A DNA stretch of 64,000 bases from Boseongicola sp. (GTDB lineage Bacteria > Pseudomonadota > Alphaproteobacteria > Rhodobacterales > Rhodobacteraceae), in the NCBI GenBank assembly GCA_014075275.1, contig CP046179.1:2365932-2429931 (forward strand), in the 5' to 3' direction. Under the pieces are notes generated by a model. That model was not told the DNA's origin and searched no databases. It saw only the letters and a program-made list of their open reading frames with translations. Positions 36,195 through 46,046 of this stretch are shown here, one piece after another. Every line of letters begins with the position of its first letter. Position 1 is the first letter of the stretch. A program made the position numbers and the translations under genes.

Positions 36195-37580
36195 TCACTG
36201 ACCCCAAAGAGCGGTGTCAGGATGAAACTGAGACCATGCAAACCAGAACGCCTGGTGGCTGCCCAGATCGGACCCGCTTGCATCCACGGCCCTTATGCCT
36301 CCGGCATCCAGCACCAGGCGAACATTCTCGACTTTAATTTCATCGCCGCGGCTAAGCGCGATGAAGGCGGCACCGCGTGGAAAAGCTATTGGCTGTCCAG
36401 ATGCCGTAGTCACGCCAATGACATCTTCATGGACCGGCAGTCGCGGATCAACGTCTCCGACCGGAAATATCGGCCCGTTTGCATCGCGACCATTTCGAAA
36501 ATCCGGGTTGCGACCAAGTGCATACTTTTCAAGTAGCACTGTTGTTTCCGGGTGTTCTTGTCTCCATGTTCCCCAATCTGTTGTCACGACTGTCGCTTGC
36601 TTCAGTTGCAGATTCTTTTCTGCGAGCGGTCCGGTCACAGCGTGCCCGAGAAACGTATCGAACACTGAATAGGTGTTTAGGTCATACATCACTTTGTTGG
36701 AGCGGCTAAGCAGCCCAGATGTACGCAGGATGGGCCGCTGGATTCCTTCGGGAAGATCGTCGGTAAAGTATGCCTGGGCGGCGCCGCACAACGTGCAGTA
36801 TGGGATCCCCAAATCGCGCCCGCCAAGAGAGTCGTTGACCATTTCGCGAACTTCCATGATGCGCCGTGGATAGGCGCGGAACTCGCCGTTCACTTCGACG
36901 CCAAATACAATGTCATCGTCCTGAAGCCAGGCTGCTTCATCGGCGGTGCTAACATCCGGGTTGTCTGCTGCTGGAATGCAATTGCATTGATCGTCTGTCG
37001 TATCGAACGGCCGGTCGTCGATGAGAACACCACCCCACGAAACCATTCGCCAATCGATATCTCCCTCCACAAAAATACTGTCCCAACCTGGCACGAGTCC
37101 TGTGAAGATGGCCCGTTTTACGGACAAATATTCAGGTGGGGCCGGAATATCCCAGGCGATTAGATGATCGGTGACATGTCCCCAATTGTTCCATTCGTTA
37201 AATTCCTTTCCAAGCAACTCGGATGCTGCGCCCGAAAGCAAAGCCTGCAATTGTTGCGCTGAAACGAACCGCATCAAGTCGCTGACCAGCCATGCCAATC
37301 GCGGATCATTGGACCGCGCAATCTCTGCAAGCGCCATTTCCTGCGCCTCGCCCCATTTTGAGTTGGTTGAACTCTCAACAAATGTCGTGTGGACCGCGCG
37401 TTGGATCTCGGCTGACAGTGGACCTTCCGGAATCGCAGGAGGTGTTCCAAACTGTTCAGTGATATATTCGGGTAGCCCGCCATTGTCCTGCGCATCAACG
37501 CTGCTTGGCCAGACGAACGTGAGCGTCAGGACTAGCAAAGCAAAAAAGGTTTGGGGTCGACAACGTATTGCAAGATGCAT
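36195..37580 (-). CDS. exported DUF3179 protein
   Basis: A 461-residue protein with a signal peptide (about residues 1-29, ending Val-Asp-Ala). The DUF3179 domain takes up the second half, with EFRAYPRRIMEVREMVND, DLGIPYCTLCGAAQAY and SRGDEIKVENVRLVLD. The two-Cys motif CTLCGA is a hallmark of this family, whose function is unknown. The ATG at 37580 is preferred because it places the signal peptide at the N-terminus. It is monocistronic, facing the cyclase remnant. Confidence 0.85.
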   Translation of the reverse strand: MHLAIRCRPQTFFALLVLTLTFVWPSSVDAQDNGGLPEYITEQFGTPPAIPEGPLSAEIQRAVHTTFVESSTNSKWGEAQEMALAEIARSNDPRLAWLVSDLMRFVSAQQLQALLSGAASELLGKEFNEWNNWGHVTDHLIAWDIPAPPEYLSVKRAIFTGLVPGWDSIFVEGDIDWRMVSWGGVLIDDRPFDTTDDQCNCIPAADNPDVSTADEAAWLQDDDIVFGVEVNGEFRAYPRRIMEVREMVNDSLGGRDLGIPYCTLCGAAQAYFTDDLPEGIQRPILRTSGLLSRSNKVMYDLNTYSVFDTFLGHAVTGPLAEKNLQLKQATVVTTDWGTWRQEHPETTVLLEKYALGRNPDFRNGRDANGPIFPVGDVDPRLPVHEDVIGVTTASGQPIAFPRGAAFIALSRGDEIKVENVRLVLDAGGIRAVDASGSDLGSHQAFWFAWSQFHPDTALWGQ

Positions 37581-37840
37581 GAAAGCCCCTTTCGAAAGCT
37601 CAGAAACTTCAATTGCTAGTGGCGCCACTGTTTGTGGCAACACTTGAAGCGGCCTTTCATCGAACGCGCGGAACCATACAATCCAACCGCTAAGTCAAGA
37701 CAAACTTGCACAGACTCTTCATCGCATCCCAATCACGTTTGCATCAGCGAAGTGTTAGGTGATTTCGCGACGACAATTGCGAGAGTTGGTCGCCTTGCAC
37801 ATGCCGAAATTGGCGGGCAGTCGTGAGCTGTTGGTATTTA

Positions 37841-39067
37841 TTAACGACTTTCACCGACGGCTTGAGTCCCTAGCCTTCCGCGCCAAGCAAGTGGAACCAG
37901 CGCCAAGACCAAAAGCGCCGCCAGCACAAAGGGTGCACCGGGGAAATAGATCTCGGATTCCGGGCGCGCGAAAAAACCAAAAATCGGTGTGAACACCAAC
38001 GGTGCGATCACCGCAGCTACAGATGCCAATGCTGCGATAACACCCTGAACCATTCCTTGCCGTGACTCATCAACAGAGTTGGCCGCGAGCGCAGTTATTG
38101 TCGGCGGGACCAGATCAGCCAGTGCAGCAATCGGCAAGAAAATAGCGACTGCCCACAAGGCAGATGCAAACCCAAATCCAACCAAGGCTATCGTTGCCAC
38201 GAATAATCCAACAATCGCCAAACGGCGTTCGCCGAGATAGCCGACAGCAAATGGCATTACTCCGGCTTGTGCGACAACAACAAGGACACCGTATATCGAA
38301 AGAGTGAGGCCAATAGTCAGAGTCGACCATCCAAACACCTCCCGCCCCCAGAACGCCCACAACGTTGGATAGACGATTGTCGCAAACTCGAAGACAAAAA
38401 GACAGAAAAGCGGAACAGCCAGGGCTGGAATACGAAACGCCTGCAAAATCGTAGCAAATGGATTCAAGTCGCGCAGCTCGAACGTGCGGCGGTTCTCTGG
38501 CTTAAGGGACTCGGGCAGAACAAAGAATCCGAAAGCAACGTTGGCCGCCGAAAAGAACGCCGCAAGCCAAAATGGTGCCGTGACGTACCATGTTGCCGCC
38601 AATCCTCCGAGTGCCGGGCCCAAGACAAAGCCGATTCCAAACGCCGCGCCGATCATTCCAAACCGAGCCGCGCGATGCTCTTTTGGCGTGATGTCAGAGA
38701 TGTATGCAGTTGCGGTAGTATAGGTTGCGCCCGCCAACCCAGCCAATGTGCGTCCGACCAGCAACAGCCAGTAAGTCCCCGCCAGAGCCATGATAACATA
38801 GTCCAGCGCAAGAAAAGCCATGGCAACCAATAGAACGGGTCGGCGGCCATAGGCATCTGAAATGGAGCCAACAATTGGCGCGAAAAGAAACTGAGCAGCC
38901 GCATAGGCCGACATCAAAACTCCGGCCCAAATGGAGCCGACTGCCAAATCATTCGCCCCGACGCGCTCCATTAGGTCAGGCATGATTGGGAAGACAATTC
39001 CGATCCCGATTGCGTCGATCATCAGAGTAATCAGAATAAAGGCATATGGTCCGTTGATCCGGCGCAT
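37841..39067 (-). CDS. MFS drug efflux transporter (TetA-like)
   Basis: A 408-residue permease with twelve membrane helices. The loop 2-3 motif is GSISDAYGRRPVLL and the start FILITLMIDAIGIGIVFPIMPDL is characteristic of the TetA/tetracycline-type drug:H+ antiporter branch. Its true substrate is not predictable; roseobacters commonly carry such pumps. It is separated from the mrp operon by 251 bp with no clear gene or terminator. Confidence 0.88.
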   Translation of the reverse strand: MRRINGPYAFILITLMIDAIGIGIVFPIMPDLMERVGANDLAVGSIWAGVLMSAYAAAQFLFAPIVGSISDAYGRRPVLLVAMAFLALDYVIMALAGTYWLLLVGRTLAGLAGATYTTATAYISDITPKEHRAARFGMIGAAFGIGFVLGPALGGLAATWYVTAPFWLAAFFSAANVAFGFFVLPESLKPENRRTFELRDLNPFATILQAFRIPALAVPLFCLFVFEFATIVYPTLWAFWGREVFGWSTLTIGLTLSIYGVLVVVAQAGVMPFAVGYLGERRLAIVGLFVATIALVGFGFASALWAVAIFLPIAALADLVPPTITALAANSVDESRQGMVQGVIAALASVAAVIAPLVFTPIFGFFARPESEIYFPGAPFVLAALLVLALVPLAWRGRLGTQAVGESR

Positions 39068-39318
39068 GTGGCGTTTTCGGTGCTCTCTGGCGTTGCGTGG
39101 CTGGTCTAGATCTCAGATCAACCTGATGACTTCCTGCAATACCGCTTTGTTTTGGTAAACACGGAAACTGCAGTTTGCGGTGGTTAAGCCAGGCGGGATC
39201 GCACTAGGCTACTTGACCGGCAACACGGATAGGAGCCGACGAACCAGAGCGCAATCCCATGTGTGTTCAGAATGTCAAACGAAGCGCCCGGCGATTAAAA
39301 TCGCTTAACATACGGAAC

Positions 39319-39687
39319 TCATTCCGGTTCGACATCCGGCGAACTCAAAGTTGACCATGTATCGTCCTGCGGAGGTAATGGCGGTGTGTCGCAAGTGCGT
39401 TTGTGAATGTTCACCTTCGCAATGAAATTTGCCGAAACCGGAGCTGTCACGAACAGAAAAGCCATAATCAGCAATTCGTGGATTGAAGGATCTCCTGACG
39501 CCAAAGCAACTAAGATCGACGCCGCCAAGAGCATGCCAATTCCGACTGTTCCAACTTTTGTCGGCGCATGGAGACGCGTCATGGGGTCATTGAACTTCAA
39601 AAGTCCGATCACGCCCACCAAAACGAATCCTGAGCCAACTAACAGTGATATAGCCGCAGCGAATGTCGCAATTGTTGCCAAGGTCAT
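39319..39687 (-). CDS. mrpG: Na+/H+ antiporter subunit G
   Basis: A 122-residue protein with three membrane helices. The segment GLLKFNDPMTRLHAPTKVGTVGIG is the conserved core of MnhG/PhaG/MrpG subunits. Its start overlaps the end of mrpF by four bases. A hydrophilic tail of about 30 residues (TCDTPPLPPQDD) extends beyond the family core. It is the last gene of the operon. Confidence 0.92.
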   Translation of the reverse strand: MTLATIATFAAAISLLVGSGFVLVGVIGLLKFNDPMTRLHAPTKVGTVGIGMLLAASILVALASGDPSIHELLIMAFLFVTAPVSANFIAKVNIHKRTCDTPPLPPQDDTWSTLSSPDVEPE

Positions 39688-39971
39688 TCGATGATGTCCC
39701 CCCGTAGAGTAAATCGCGCCAACGCTACCGTTGAAACAAATCCAAGCATGGCGATAAGAAGCGAAACCTCGAAGTAAACCTTAACACCCTGATGAATGCC
39801 CAATACGACAACCAATCCCAATGCATTTATGACCATCGTATCTAATGCGAGGATACGATCACCTGTCGTCGGTCCCATGACCAGGCGGACCATTGACAGA
39901 ACCTGACCAAGAGCCAGCGCCAAAAAGGCTATGACTATGGCTAACTCCAGAAATCCCACGGCGAATGTCAT
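39684..39971 (-). CDS. mrpF: Na+/H+ antiporter subunit F
   Basis: A 95-residue protein with three helices and the MrpF block VMGPTTGDRILALDTMVINA. It overlaps both neighbours by four bases, so production is coupled within the antiporter complex. Confidence 0.93.
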   Translation of the reverse strand: MTFAVGFLELAIVIAFLALALGQVLSMVRLVMGPTTGDRILALDTMVINALGLVVVLGIHQGVKVYFEVSLLIAMLGFVSTVALARFTLRGDIIE

Positions 39972-40468
39972 GCGAATATCTCCAGCAAGCGACGCTCGTA
40001 TCGCGATTTGATATCGTCACGGACCCCATCTGGGTCATCGGTGTGAAGAACATGAACCAAAAGGCTGTGACCTTCGTCCGACAAATCCGCGGAAACCGTT
40101 CCGGGCGTCAGCGTAATTGTCCCGGCAAGAATTGTAATCGCCTCGGGCTCTTTCAACTGCAATGGAATAACGATCCAGGCTGGCTTCAGCTTAGAGTTCG
40201 GAACGGTCAGAACAATCCACGCGACCTGCACGTTAGCAACCAGAATGTCCCAAATGACAATGAAGCCATAAACCACCATCTTGCCGACGCGGATACCTTT
40301 GGGTTTGTCCGGCCACCAGATCGAGGTCATCCAAGGAATTATGATCCCCAGGATTATGCCGAAGACGACCATGCCCGCCGAAACTTGGTTCTGCAGCAAG
40401 GTCCAGACGACCGCCAGAATGAAGGTCAGCAATGGATGCGGGATCAACCAGCGGACTGCGCGTGCCAT
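39968..40468 (-). CDS. mrpE: Na+/H+ antiporter subunit E
   Basis: A 166-residue protein from the ATG at 40468. It has two to three N-terminal helices and the conserved C-terminal MrpE region (ITILAGTITLTPGTVSADLS, LLVHVLHTDD). Its ATG lies right after the mrpD stop. Longer in-frame upstream sequence overlaps mrpD and is not used. Confidence 0.93.
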   Translation of the reverse strand: MARAVRWLIPHPLLTFILAVVWTLLQNQVSAGMVVFGIILGIIIPWMTSIWWPDKPKGIRVGKMVVYGFIVIWDILVANVQVAWIVLTVPNSKLKPAWIVIPLQLKEPEAITILAGTITLTPGTVSADLSDEGHSLLVHVLHTDDPDGVRDDIKSRYERRLLEIFA

Positions 40469-40469
40469 A

Positions 40470-42011
40470 TCAGTGCCCCTCCGTCGGTTTGCTGAGCTTG
40501 CCAGGAGTATCCAATACAGTTGAAATGTATTCATCCGGCGCAAATAGATCAGCTGCCATGAGTTTGGCATAGCCGTGCATCTGACCGGCGAAAACCGTGT
40601 GGGCGATCAACAGCGCGAACAATCCACCGACTGCAACATAGGCAAGCGGTGCTGGACGCGTGAATTCATCCGATTCTCCGTCGATTTCGTCACTGTGGGC
40701 TTTCCAGAACACCAGGCTGCCAGCACGAGCGAAACCCAGAATGCTTATTAAGCTGGCGCTTAAGACGATTACCCAGATCCAAGCCATTTGATCGTTTGCA
40801 AATGCGGCGTCGAGAACCAGCAACTTCCCTAGGAAGCCAGAAAGCGGCGGCAACCCGGCCATTGCAATGGCCCCGGCAAAGAACATGCCCGCCGTAAGGG
40901 CGGTGCCCGCCAAGGGCGGCTGCAACGTCAAATCAACATTGCCGCGTCCAGTCCGGACCAGATCTGTAATCAGAAACAGCACGGCCCCGGCCAACGTCGA
41001 ATGCACGATATAATATAGAGCCGCCGCAATTCCCAACGGAGTAAATAGCGAGATCGACACCATCACCATTCCCATCGATCCGATGATGGAAAATGCGACG
41101 AGGCGATTCAACTTTTTGGCGGCAAGGACGCCGACCATACCAATGGCAAGAGAGATTAGTGCGGCTGGCAGCAACCAGATTGTGTGAAGACCAGCCGTGA
41201 CATCCAGATCGGGAGGGAAGATCATCGTGTAAACGCGGATGATGGCATAGGCGCCCACCTTGGTCATAATCGCAAAGAGCGCAGCGACCGGCGCTGGCGC
41301 CTCTGCGTAACTGGACGGCAACCAGAAATGCAGCGGAACCACCGCAGCCTTGATGGCAAAAACCAGCAAAAGCAAAGCTGCCGCAACCCGAATGCCTACG
41401 GTTTCACTTGGATCGATTAGGGCCACGCGTTCGACCAGATCCGCCATGTTGAGTGTGCCAGTTTCCGCATAGATCGACCCAAGAGCAAACAGGAACAGGG
41501 TCGACCCGATGAGGTTAAACAACACATACTGGACCCCTGCCCGCAGACGCGCGTTACCTCCAGCATGGATCATCAATCCGTATGATGCGATCAGCAACAC
41601 TTCGAAAAACACGAAAAGGTTAAAAAGGTCACCCGTCAGAAACGCGCCTAAAATACCCATCATTTGGAATTGGAACAGGGCATGGAAATGCCGCCCGCGA
41701 TTATCCCATCCCGAGCCAATGGCATAGAGCAGCACGAAAAAGGCCATAACAGAGGTCAGCAGAACCATCATTGTCGACAGCCGGTCACCAACAACGACAA
41801 TGCCAAACGGCGCTGCCCAATCGCCTAGTTGATAAAGTAACACTGTGCCGTCCGAGACTCGCAGAGCAAGGCCCAGCGCAATCCCCACCAAAGCCAGGAC
41901 ACCGGTCAGCGATATGACACGTTGAATACCGATGTGATTGCGGGCAGCCAGCACGATGAATGGCGCGACCAAAGCAGGAAGAATGATCGGGACAAGGATC
42001 CAGTGGGTCAT
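40470..42011 (-). CDS. mrpD: Na+/H+ antiporter subunit D
   Basis: A 513-residue membrane protein of the NuoM/MrpD proton-channel family with about fourteen helices. Charged residues in helices, such as the Glu in FVFFEVLLIASYGL and the Lys in AIKAAVVPLHFWLPSSYAEAP, are the conserved ion-pathway residues. It overlaps mrpC by four bases. Confidence 0.94.
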   Translation of the reverse strand: MTHWILVPIILPALVAPFIVLAARNHIGIQRVISLTGVLALVGIALGLALRVSDGTVLLYQLGDWAAPFGIVVVGDRLSTMMVLLTSVMAFFVLLYAIGSGWDNRGRHFHALFQFQMMGILGAFLTGDLFNLFVFFEVLLIASYGLMIHAGGNARLRAGVQYVLFNLIGSTLFLFALGSIYAETGTLNMADLVERVALIDPSETVGIRVAAALLLLVFAIKAAVVPLHFWLPSSYAEAPAPVAALFAIMTKVGAYAIIRVYTMIFPPDLDVTAGLHTIWLLPAALISLAIGMVGVLAAKKLNRLVAFSIIGSMGMVMVSISLFTPLGIAAALYYIVHSTLAGAVLFLITDLVRTGRGNVDLTLQPPLAGTALTAGMFFAGAIAMAGLPPLSGFLGKLLVLDAAFANDQMAWIWVIVLSASLISILGFARAGSLVFWKAHSDEIDGESDEFTRPAPLAYVAVGGLFALLIAHTVFAGQMHGYAKLMAADLFAPDEYISTVLDTPGKLSKPTEGH

Positions 42012-42364
42012 GATTGGCCCTCTGATCCGGTCTCAGGTTCTTCAGGCTGGTCATCTACATGATCATCGTTCGATCCCAGAAACGCGCCCAAGCCGATCAT
42101 GACCACGACAGCCGTCATCCCAAACGAGATAACAATTGCCGTCAACACCAGGGCCTGAGGCAGCGGGTCAGTATAGACCGTAACACCGTCTACCAGCACC
42201 GGCGACGCGCCGATGGTGAGTCTGCCGGAAGCAAACAAAAATACATTCACGGCATAGGTCAAAAGCGAAATACCCAAAATGACCGGAAATGTCCGCAACC
42301 TCAGAACAAGGTAAATGCCCCCTGCAGTCATGACTCCAATGGCGGAGGCGACAAGCAATTCCAT
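42008..42364 (-). CDS. mrpC: Na+/H+ antiporter subunit C
   Basis: A 118-residue protein related to NuoK. It has three helices with GGIYLVLRLRTFPVILGI and DPLPQALVLTAIVISFGMTA, and an acidic tail. The ATG at 42364 follows the mrpAB stop by one base. A longer frame upstream reads into mrpAB and is not real. Confidence 0.93.
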   Translation of the reverse strand: MELLVASAIGVMTAGGIYLVLRLRTFPVILGISLLTYAVNVFLFASGRLTIGASPVLVDGVTVYTDPLPQALVLTAIVISFGMTAVVVMIGLGAFLGSNDDHVDDQPEEPETGSEGQS

Positions 42365-42365
42365 A

Positions 42366-45245
42366 TCAGCCCTCCCCCCCAACTGGATCGAGACCTTTGC
42401 CTGGCGGATCATCTCGTGAAGGATCAATATCCATCGGATATTCAGCATCAGGTGTGTTTGCACGGCGCGCCAGGCGCGAGAAACTTTCCAGCGAAAGCAT
42501 TACGGCACCCACAACGGCAAGGAACACCCCAAGATCAAAGAGTGCGGCTGTTGCTAACTCGAACTTGTCGAACGGCGGAATGCGCACATAGGTGAAGCTG
42601 GATGTCAGGAATGGCTTGGTGACGAACCAGGCTCCTATTCCGGTTAAACCGGCAACCAATACCCCAGCACCAATTACGCCATGGTAGGGGTATCTTAATC
42701 GCGCTGAAGTCCAAGCAAATCCGCTGGCCATATACTGCATGACCACGGCAATCGAGACGACCAATCCGGCTATAAATCCGCCACCGGGTTCGTTGTGACC
42801 GCGCAGGAAAATGTAAAATCCAACCAATAGTACTATAGGCATCATGACCCGCGTCAGAACGACCATCATCATCGGGTGCATGTCACCTGCCCGCGGTTGA
42901 TCCGGGATGCGATTCAAAAGGCGGGCTCGCACTGGCCCTTGCAGGAGCGTCTCGGTCAAGGCGTAAATGATCAAGGCTGCAATCCCCAGGACTATGATCT
43001 CGCCATAGGTGTCAAAACCCCGGAAATCGACCAGGATCACATTCACCACATTTGTACCGCCTCCGCCCTTGTATGAATTCGCCAGGTGGAATTCAGAGAT
43101 CGGCGTCGTTATCGCGTCCCGAAGTAGATAATGGTACGCCAAACCAAAGGTTGTCAGCCCCCCTGCCAAAGCAACACCGGCATCTCGCACCCGACGCAGC
43201 AGGCTGCTTTCCACGGGCGTGGTATTCGGCAGGAAATTAAGCGCCAGCAAGAGCAAGATGATCGTCACCACTTCGACCGTAAATTGCGTCATGGCAAGGT
43301 CAGGAGCGCTGAGGAACACAAAGCCGATCGACACCATTAGTCCAACGATCCCGATCAAGATAAGGGCCAGAAAGCGGTCGCGGTGCATGACGACCAGACC
43401 GGCAGTCGCAGCCACCAACATAAACCAACCGGCAATTGGCACTGCTCCGGCGACTTGCGGTGTCCGAGTGGCATCCGCAACAGTTCCCGTCGCCCATCCA
43501 AAGTAACCCGCAACGATTATGGCAGCTGTTGCAATCACGGCGTAGCGCGTGAACGCTCCGTTGTGCACACCAAATGTTGCTGCGCGTGCAAGCCGTGCAG
43601 CGGCTTCAACGATGCCCTCAAATATGACCTTGGCCTCTGGGCGTGGTGTCGTCTCCCAGAAACGTAACAATGGTTTGAATACCGTCAGCAACAGTAAGCC
43701 GCCGACCACCGCAACAATTGACATATAAAGCGCGGGCACTAATCCGTGCCAGATCTTCAGATGCGCCTTGGGTAATTCCGCTTCACCTCCAAGCAAGGCC
43801 GATGTCACAAGCACCACGAATGGTTCTGCCAGAAATGGGGCGACGCCAATAACAACAACAAGAACGACCAGTATTGACGGCGGGAGCCACATGCCCGGGT
43901 TAGGATCGTGCGGTTTGGACGGATAGTCATCCCGGACAGGGCCCAGGAACACATGCCCAATGAGGCGGAAGCAATATGCGGCGGAAAACAGCGACCCAAC
44001 TGTCGCCAACACCGGAACCAGCCACTTGCTGCCGAAGAGGACAGTATGGGTGGTTTCCTCCAACATCATCTCTTTGGACAAGAATCCATTCAGAAATGGG
44101 ATGCCCGCCATCGACAATGCCGCCAAGGCAACAATCATGAACGTCACCGGCATCAATGTTCGAAGTCCGCCAAGTCGGCGGATATCCCGGGTGTGAGTTT
44201 CATGATCGACGATCCCAGCCGACATAAAGAGAGCGGCCTTAAATGTCGCGTGATTAAGAATATGGAAAACGGCGGCCATGGCGCCGAACGCCGTGCCGGT
44301 CCCCAGTAACATTGTGATCAACCCAAGGTGGCTGACAGTTGAAAAGGCAAGCAGTGCTTTCAGGTCATGCTTGAACAGCGCAATCACAGCGCCCAACACC
44401 ATTGTTATGAGTCCGGCGGAAGTGACAATAACAAACCATTCAGTCGTGCCGGACAACACAGGCCACATGCGCGCCATCAGGAAAATGCCTGCCTTCACCA
44501 TCGTAGCCGAGTGCAAATAGGCCGACACTGGCGTTGGCGCAGCCATGGCGTGCGGCAGCCAGAAATGGAATGGGAATTGAGCCGACTTGGTGAAGCACCC
44601 AAGCAGGATCAACAACAACGCCGGCACATAGAGCGGGTCCGCCTGAATCGCTTCGCGATTTTCTAGAATGACACTCAACTCGTAACTTCCGACGATCTGC
44701 CCGAGAATCAGCATTCCGGCAATCATTGCAAGGCCACCCAGACCCGTCACTGTTAGTGCCATTCGTGCGCCTTGCCGACCTGCTGGAAGATGCTTCCAAT
44801 AGCCAATCAGCAGAAAAGAAGATAGCGAAGTCAGCTCCCAGAACACCAACAAAAGCAATACGTTATCGCTTAGGACAATTCCAACCATCGCGCCCTGAAA
44901 CAGCAGCAAATAGGTAAAAAACTCTCCCATGTGATCGTCGCGGCTGAGATAGTGTCTTGCGTAAGCAATGATCAAAAGACCGATGCCAAGAATGAGGAAT
45001 GCAAAGAAGAATCCAAGCCCGTCCAGCATAAGGGTGAAGTTCAACCCTAAAGCGGGCATCCAATCGACCCGCGCCGTGATAACCTCTCCGGCCAGTATCG
45101 CAGGAAAGTTCGTAAGCAATCCAACAAACGCAATCAGCGAAACTGTGAACGTAACTCCGGCACAGGCTGCGCGACCGGCTGAATTCATTACCCCAGGAAG
45201 CAATGCGCCGAGGAAAGGTAAAGCTACGATAATAAACAGTGACAA
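42366..45245 (-). CDS. mrpA: Na+/H+ antiporter subunits A and B, fused
   Basis: A 959-residue protein. The first about 770 residues are MrpA (NuoL-like, with FWELTSLSSFLLIGYW and GCFTKSAQFPFHFWLPHAM); the last about 150 are MrpB (MMPIVLLVGFYIFLRGHNEP-like). A and B are joined as in many alphaproteobacteria, whereas Bacillus has separate genes. It is the first gene of the mrpABCDEFG operon, which exchanges sodium for protons across the inner membrane and suits a marine cell. Confidence 0.95.
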   Translation of the reverse strand: MSLFIIVALPFLGALLPGVMNSAGRAACAGVTFTVSLIAFVGLLTNFPAILAGEVITARVDWMPALGLNFTLMLDGLGFFFAFLILGIGLLIIAYARHYLSRDDHMGEFFTYLLLFQGAMVGIVLSDNVLLLLVFWELTSLSSFLLIGYWKHLPAGRQGARMALTVTGLGGLAMIAGMLILGQIVGSYELSVILENREAIQADPLYVPALLLILLGCFTKSAQFPFHFWLPHAMAAPTPVSAYLHSATMVKAGIFLMARMWPVLSGTTEWFVIVTSAGLITMVLGAVIALFKHDLKALLAFSTVSHLGLITMLLGTGTAFGAMAAVFHILNHATFKAALFMSAGIVDHETHTRDIRRLGGLRTLMPVTFMIVALAALSMAGIPFLNGFLSKEMMLEETTHTVLFGSKWLVPVLATVGSLFSAAYCFRLIGHVFLGPVRDDYPSKPHDPNPGMWLPPSILVVLVVVIGVAPFLAEPFVVLVTSALLGGEAELPKAHLKIWHGLVPALYMSIVAVVGGLLLLTVFKPLLRFWETTPRPEAKVIFEGIVEAAARLARAATFGVHNGAFTRYAVIATAAIIVAGYFGWATGTVADATRTPQVAGAVPIAGWFMLVAATAGLVVMHRDRFLALILIGIVGLMVSIGFVFLSAPDLAMTQFTVEVVTIILLLLALNFLPNTTPVESSLLRRVRDAGVALAGGLTTFGLAYHYLLRDAITTPISEFHLANSYKGGGGTNVVNVILVDFRGFDTYGEIIVLGIAALIIYALTETLLQGPVRARLLNRIPDQPRAGDMHPMMMVVLTRVMMPIVLLVGFYIFLRGHNEPGGGFIAGLVVSIAVVMQYMASGFAWTSARLRYPYHGVIGAGVLVAGLTGIGAWFVTKPFLTSSFTYVRIPPFDKFELATAALFDLGVFLAVVGAVMLSLESFSRLARRANTPDAEYPMDIDPSRDDPPGKGLDPVGGEG

Positions 45246-45732
45246 GATCGGGCCCTATTATTTCAGCGCTATAACAAGCACATGCAGTGCTTAAGACCCA
45301 TCGGCCTGAATCACACAGTGATAGAGCATTCCACAAACGTCAACTGATACGATGAACGGCCAATCTAACGGCCCGGATGAGGTGCACAAAGCATCTACAG
45401 GGAGAGCGCTTAATTCGAATGACAGTGTCTGTTATAGGGCTGCGAGCTGTCGGCCAGTTACCGAATTCTAAATTGGATCGAACTAATGGCGGCTATTGAT
45501 TTCAGTGGCGATACTGTCAGACAAATTCGAACCAGTCTCAGTTTGAAGCCAAATTCAGGAACCTATGCAGAACAAAGTTGCCGCCACTTTGAGAGGGCGG
45601 CGGTTCGGTTAAGTTTGAAATTAGTTCGTGAGTAGAGGTGGCGCACTTGGTGGAAGTGGTTGTGGATTGAAGAATGGACAGCGACGAATTTTTGCAGGGA
45701 CAGTAATCTTCGAAACATTAGCATTGCTCGCT
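45246..45732. other. intergenic region upstream of mrp operon
   Basis: About 490 bases. It should hold the mrp promoter. A GC-rich inverted sequence (GCCGCC..GGCGGC, about 45578-45604) is visible without a T-run. A 50-codon open frame from about 45486 is too short and unrecognised to call. Confidence 0.4.
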
Positions 45733-46021
45733 CTCGCCGTTGATCTTCACAAAAACCTCGTCGAGGTGCCCCTGTCAGTTGAAAGGTGCATGCATCTGAT
45801 TAACGCGCCTGTGCCGCATTTCCGCTGCAAATATTGGGCCAATTTTATTCCACCAATATCTAATCGTCTCATGGCTAATATCGATGCCGCGCTTGTGTAA
45901 AAGAACTTCTACATTGTGCAGCGATAGCGGAAATCGGACGTACATCATTGCCGCTTGGCGAATGATCTCAGGACTGGTTTTGAAATAACGAAATGAGTCT
46001 ACCTTCCGAATTATAGTTTCG
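45733..46021 (-). pseudogene. IS6-family transposase remnant
   Basis: The minus strand reads SFRYFKTSPEIIRQAAMMYV, then FPLSLHNVEVLLHKRGIDIS, HETIRYWWNKIGPIFA and, after an in-frame TGA, HLDEVFVKINGE. These are consecutive blocks of IS6/IS26-type transposases up to the first catalytic Asp (HLDEVFVKING). The sequence then stops matching at about 45733, so the rest of the DDE core is missing. The TGA sits where a Trp is usual. It is an inactive older element. Confidence 0.8.
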
Positions 46022-46046
46022 ATTAGGCATTCAAAGAAATACTCAT

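Noticed and set aside
42059-42595. Plus-strand open frame across mrpC and mrpAB
   Set aside because: Highly polar, low-complexity translation lying opposite two certain mrp genes.
45486-45640. 50-codon frame that vaguely recalls the start of DUF985 cupins
   Set aside because: Too short, the similarity is weak and the rest of the domain is absent.
45628-45900. Plus-strand gene between mrp and the TRAP remnant
   Set aside because: It is the antisense of the IS6 transposase remnant and adjacent unassigned sequence.
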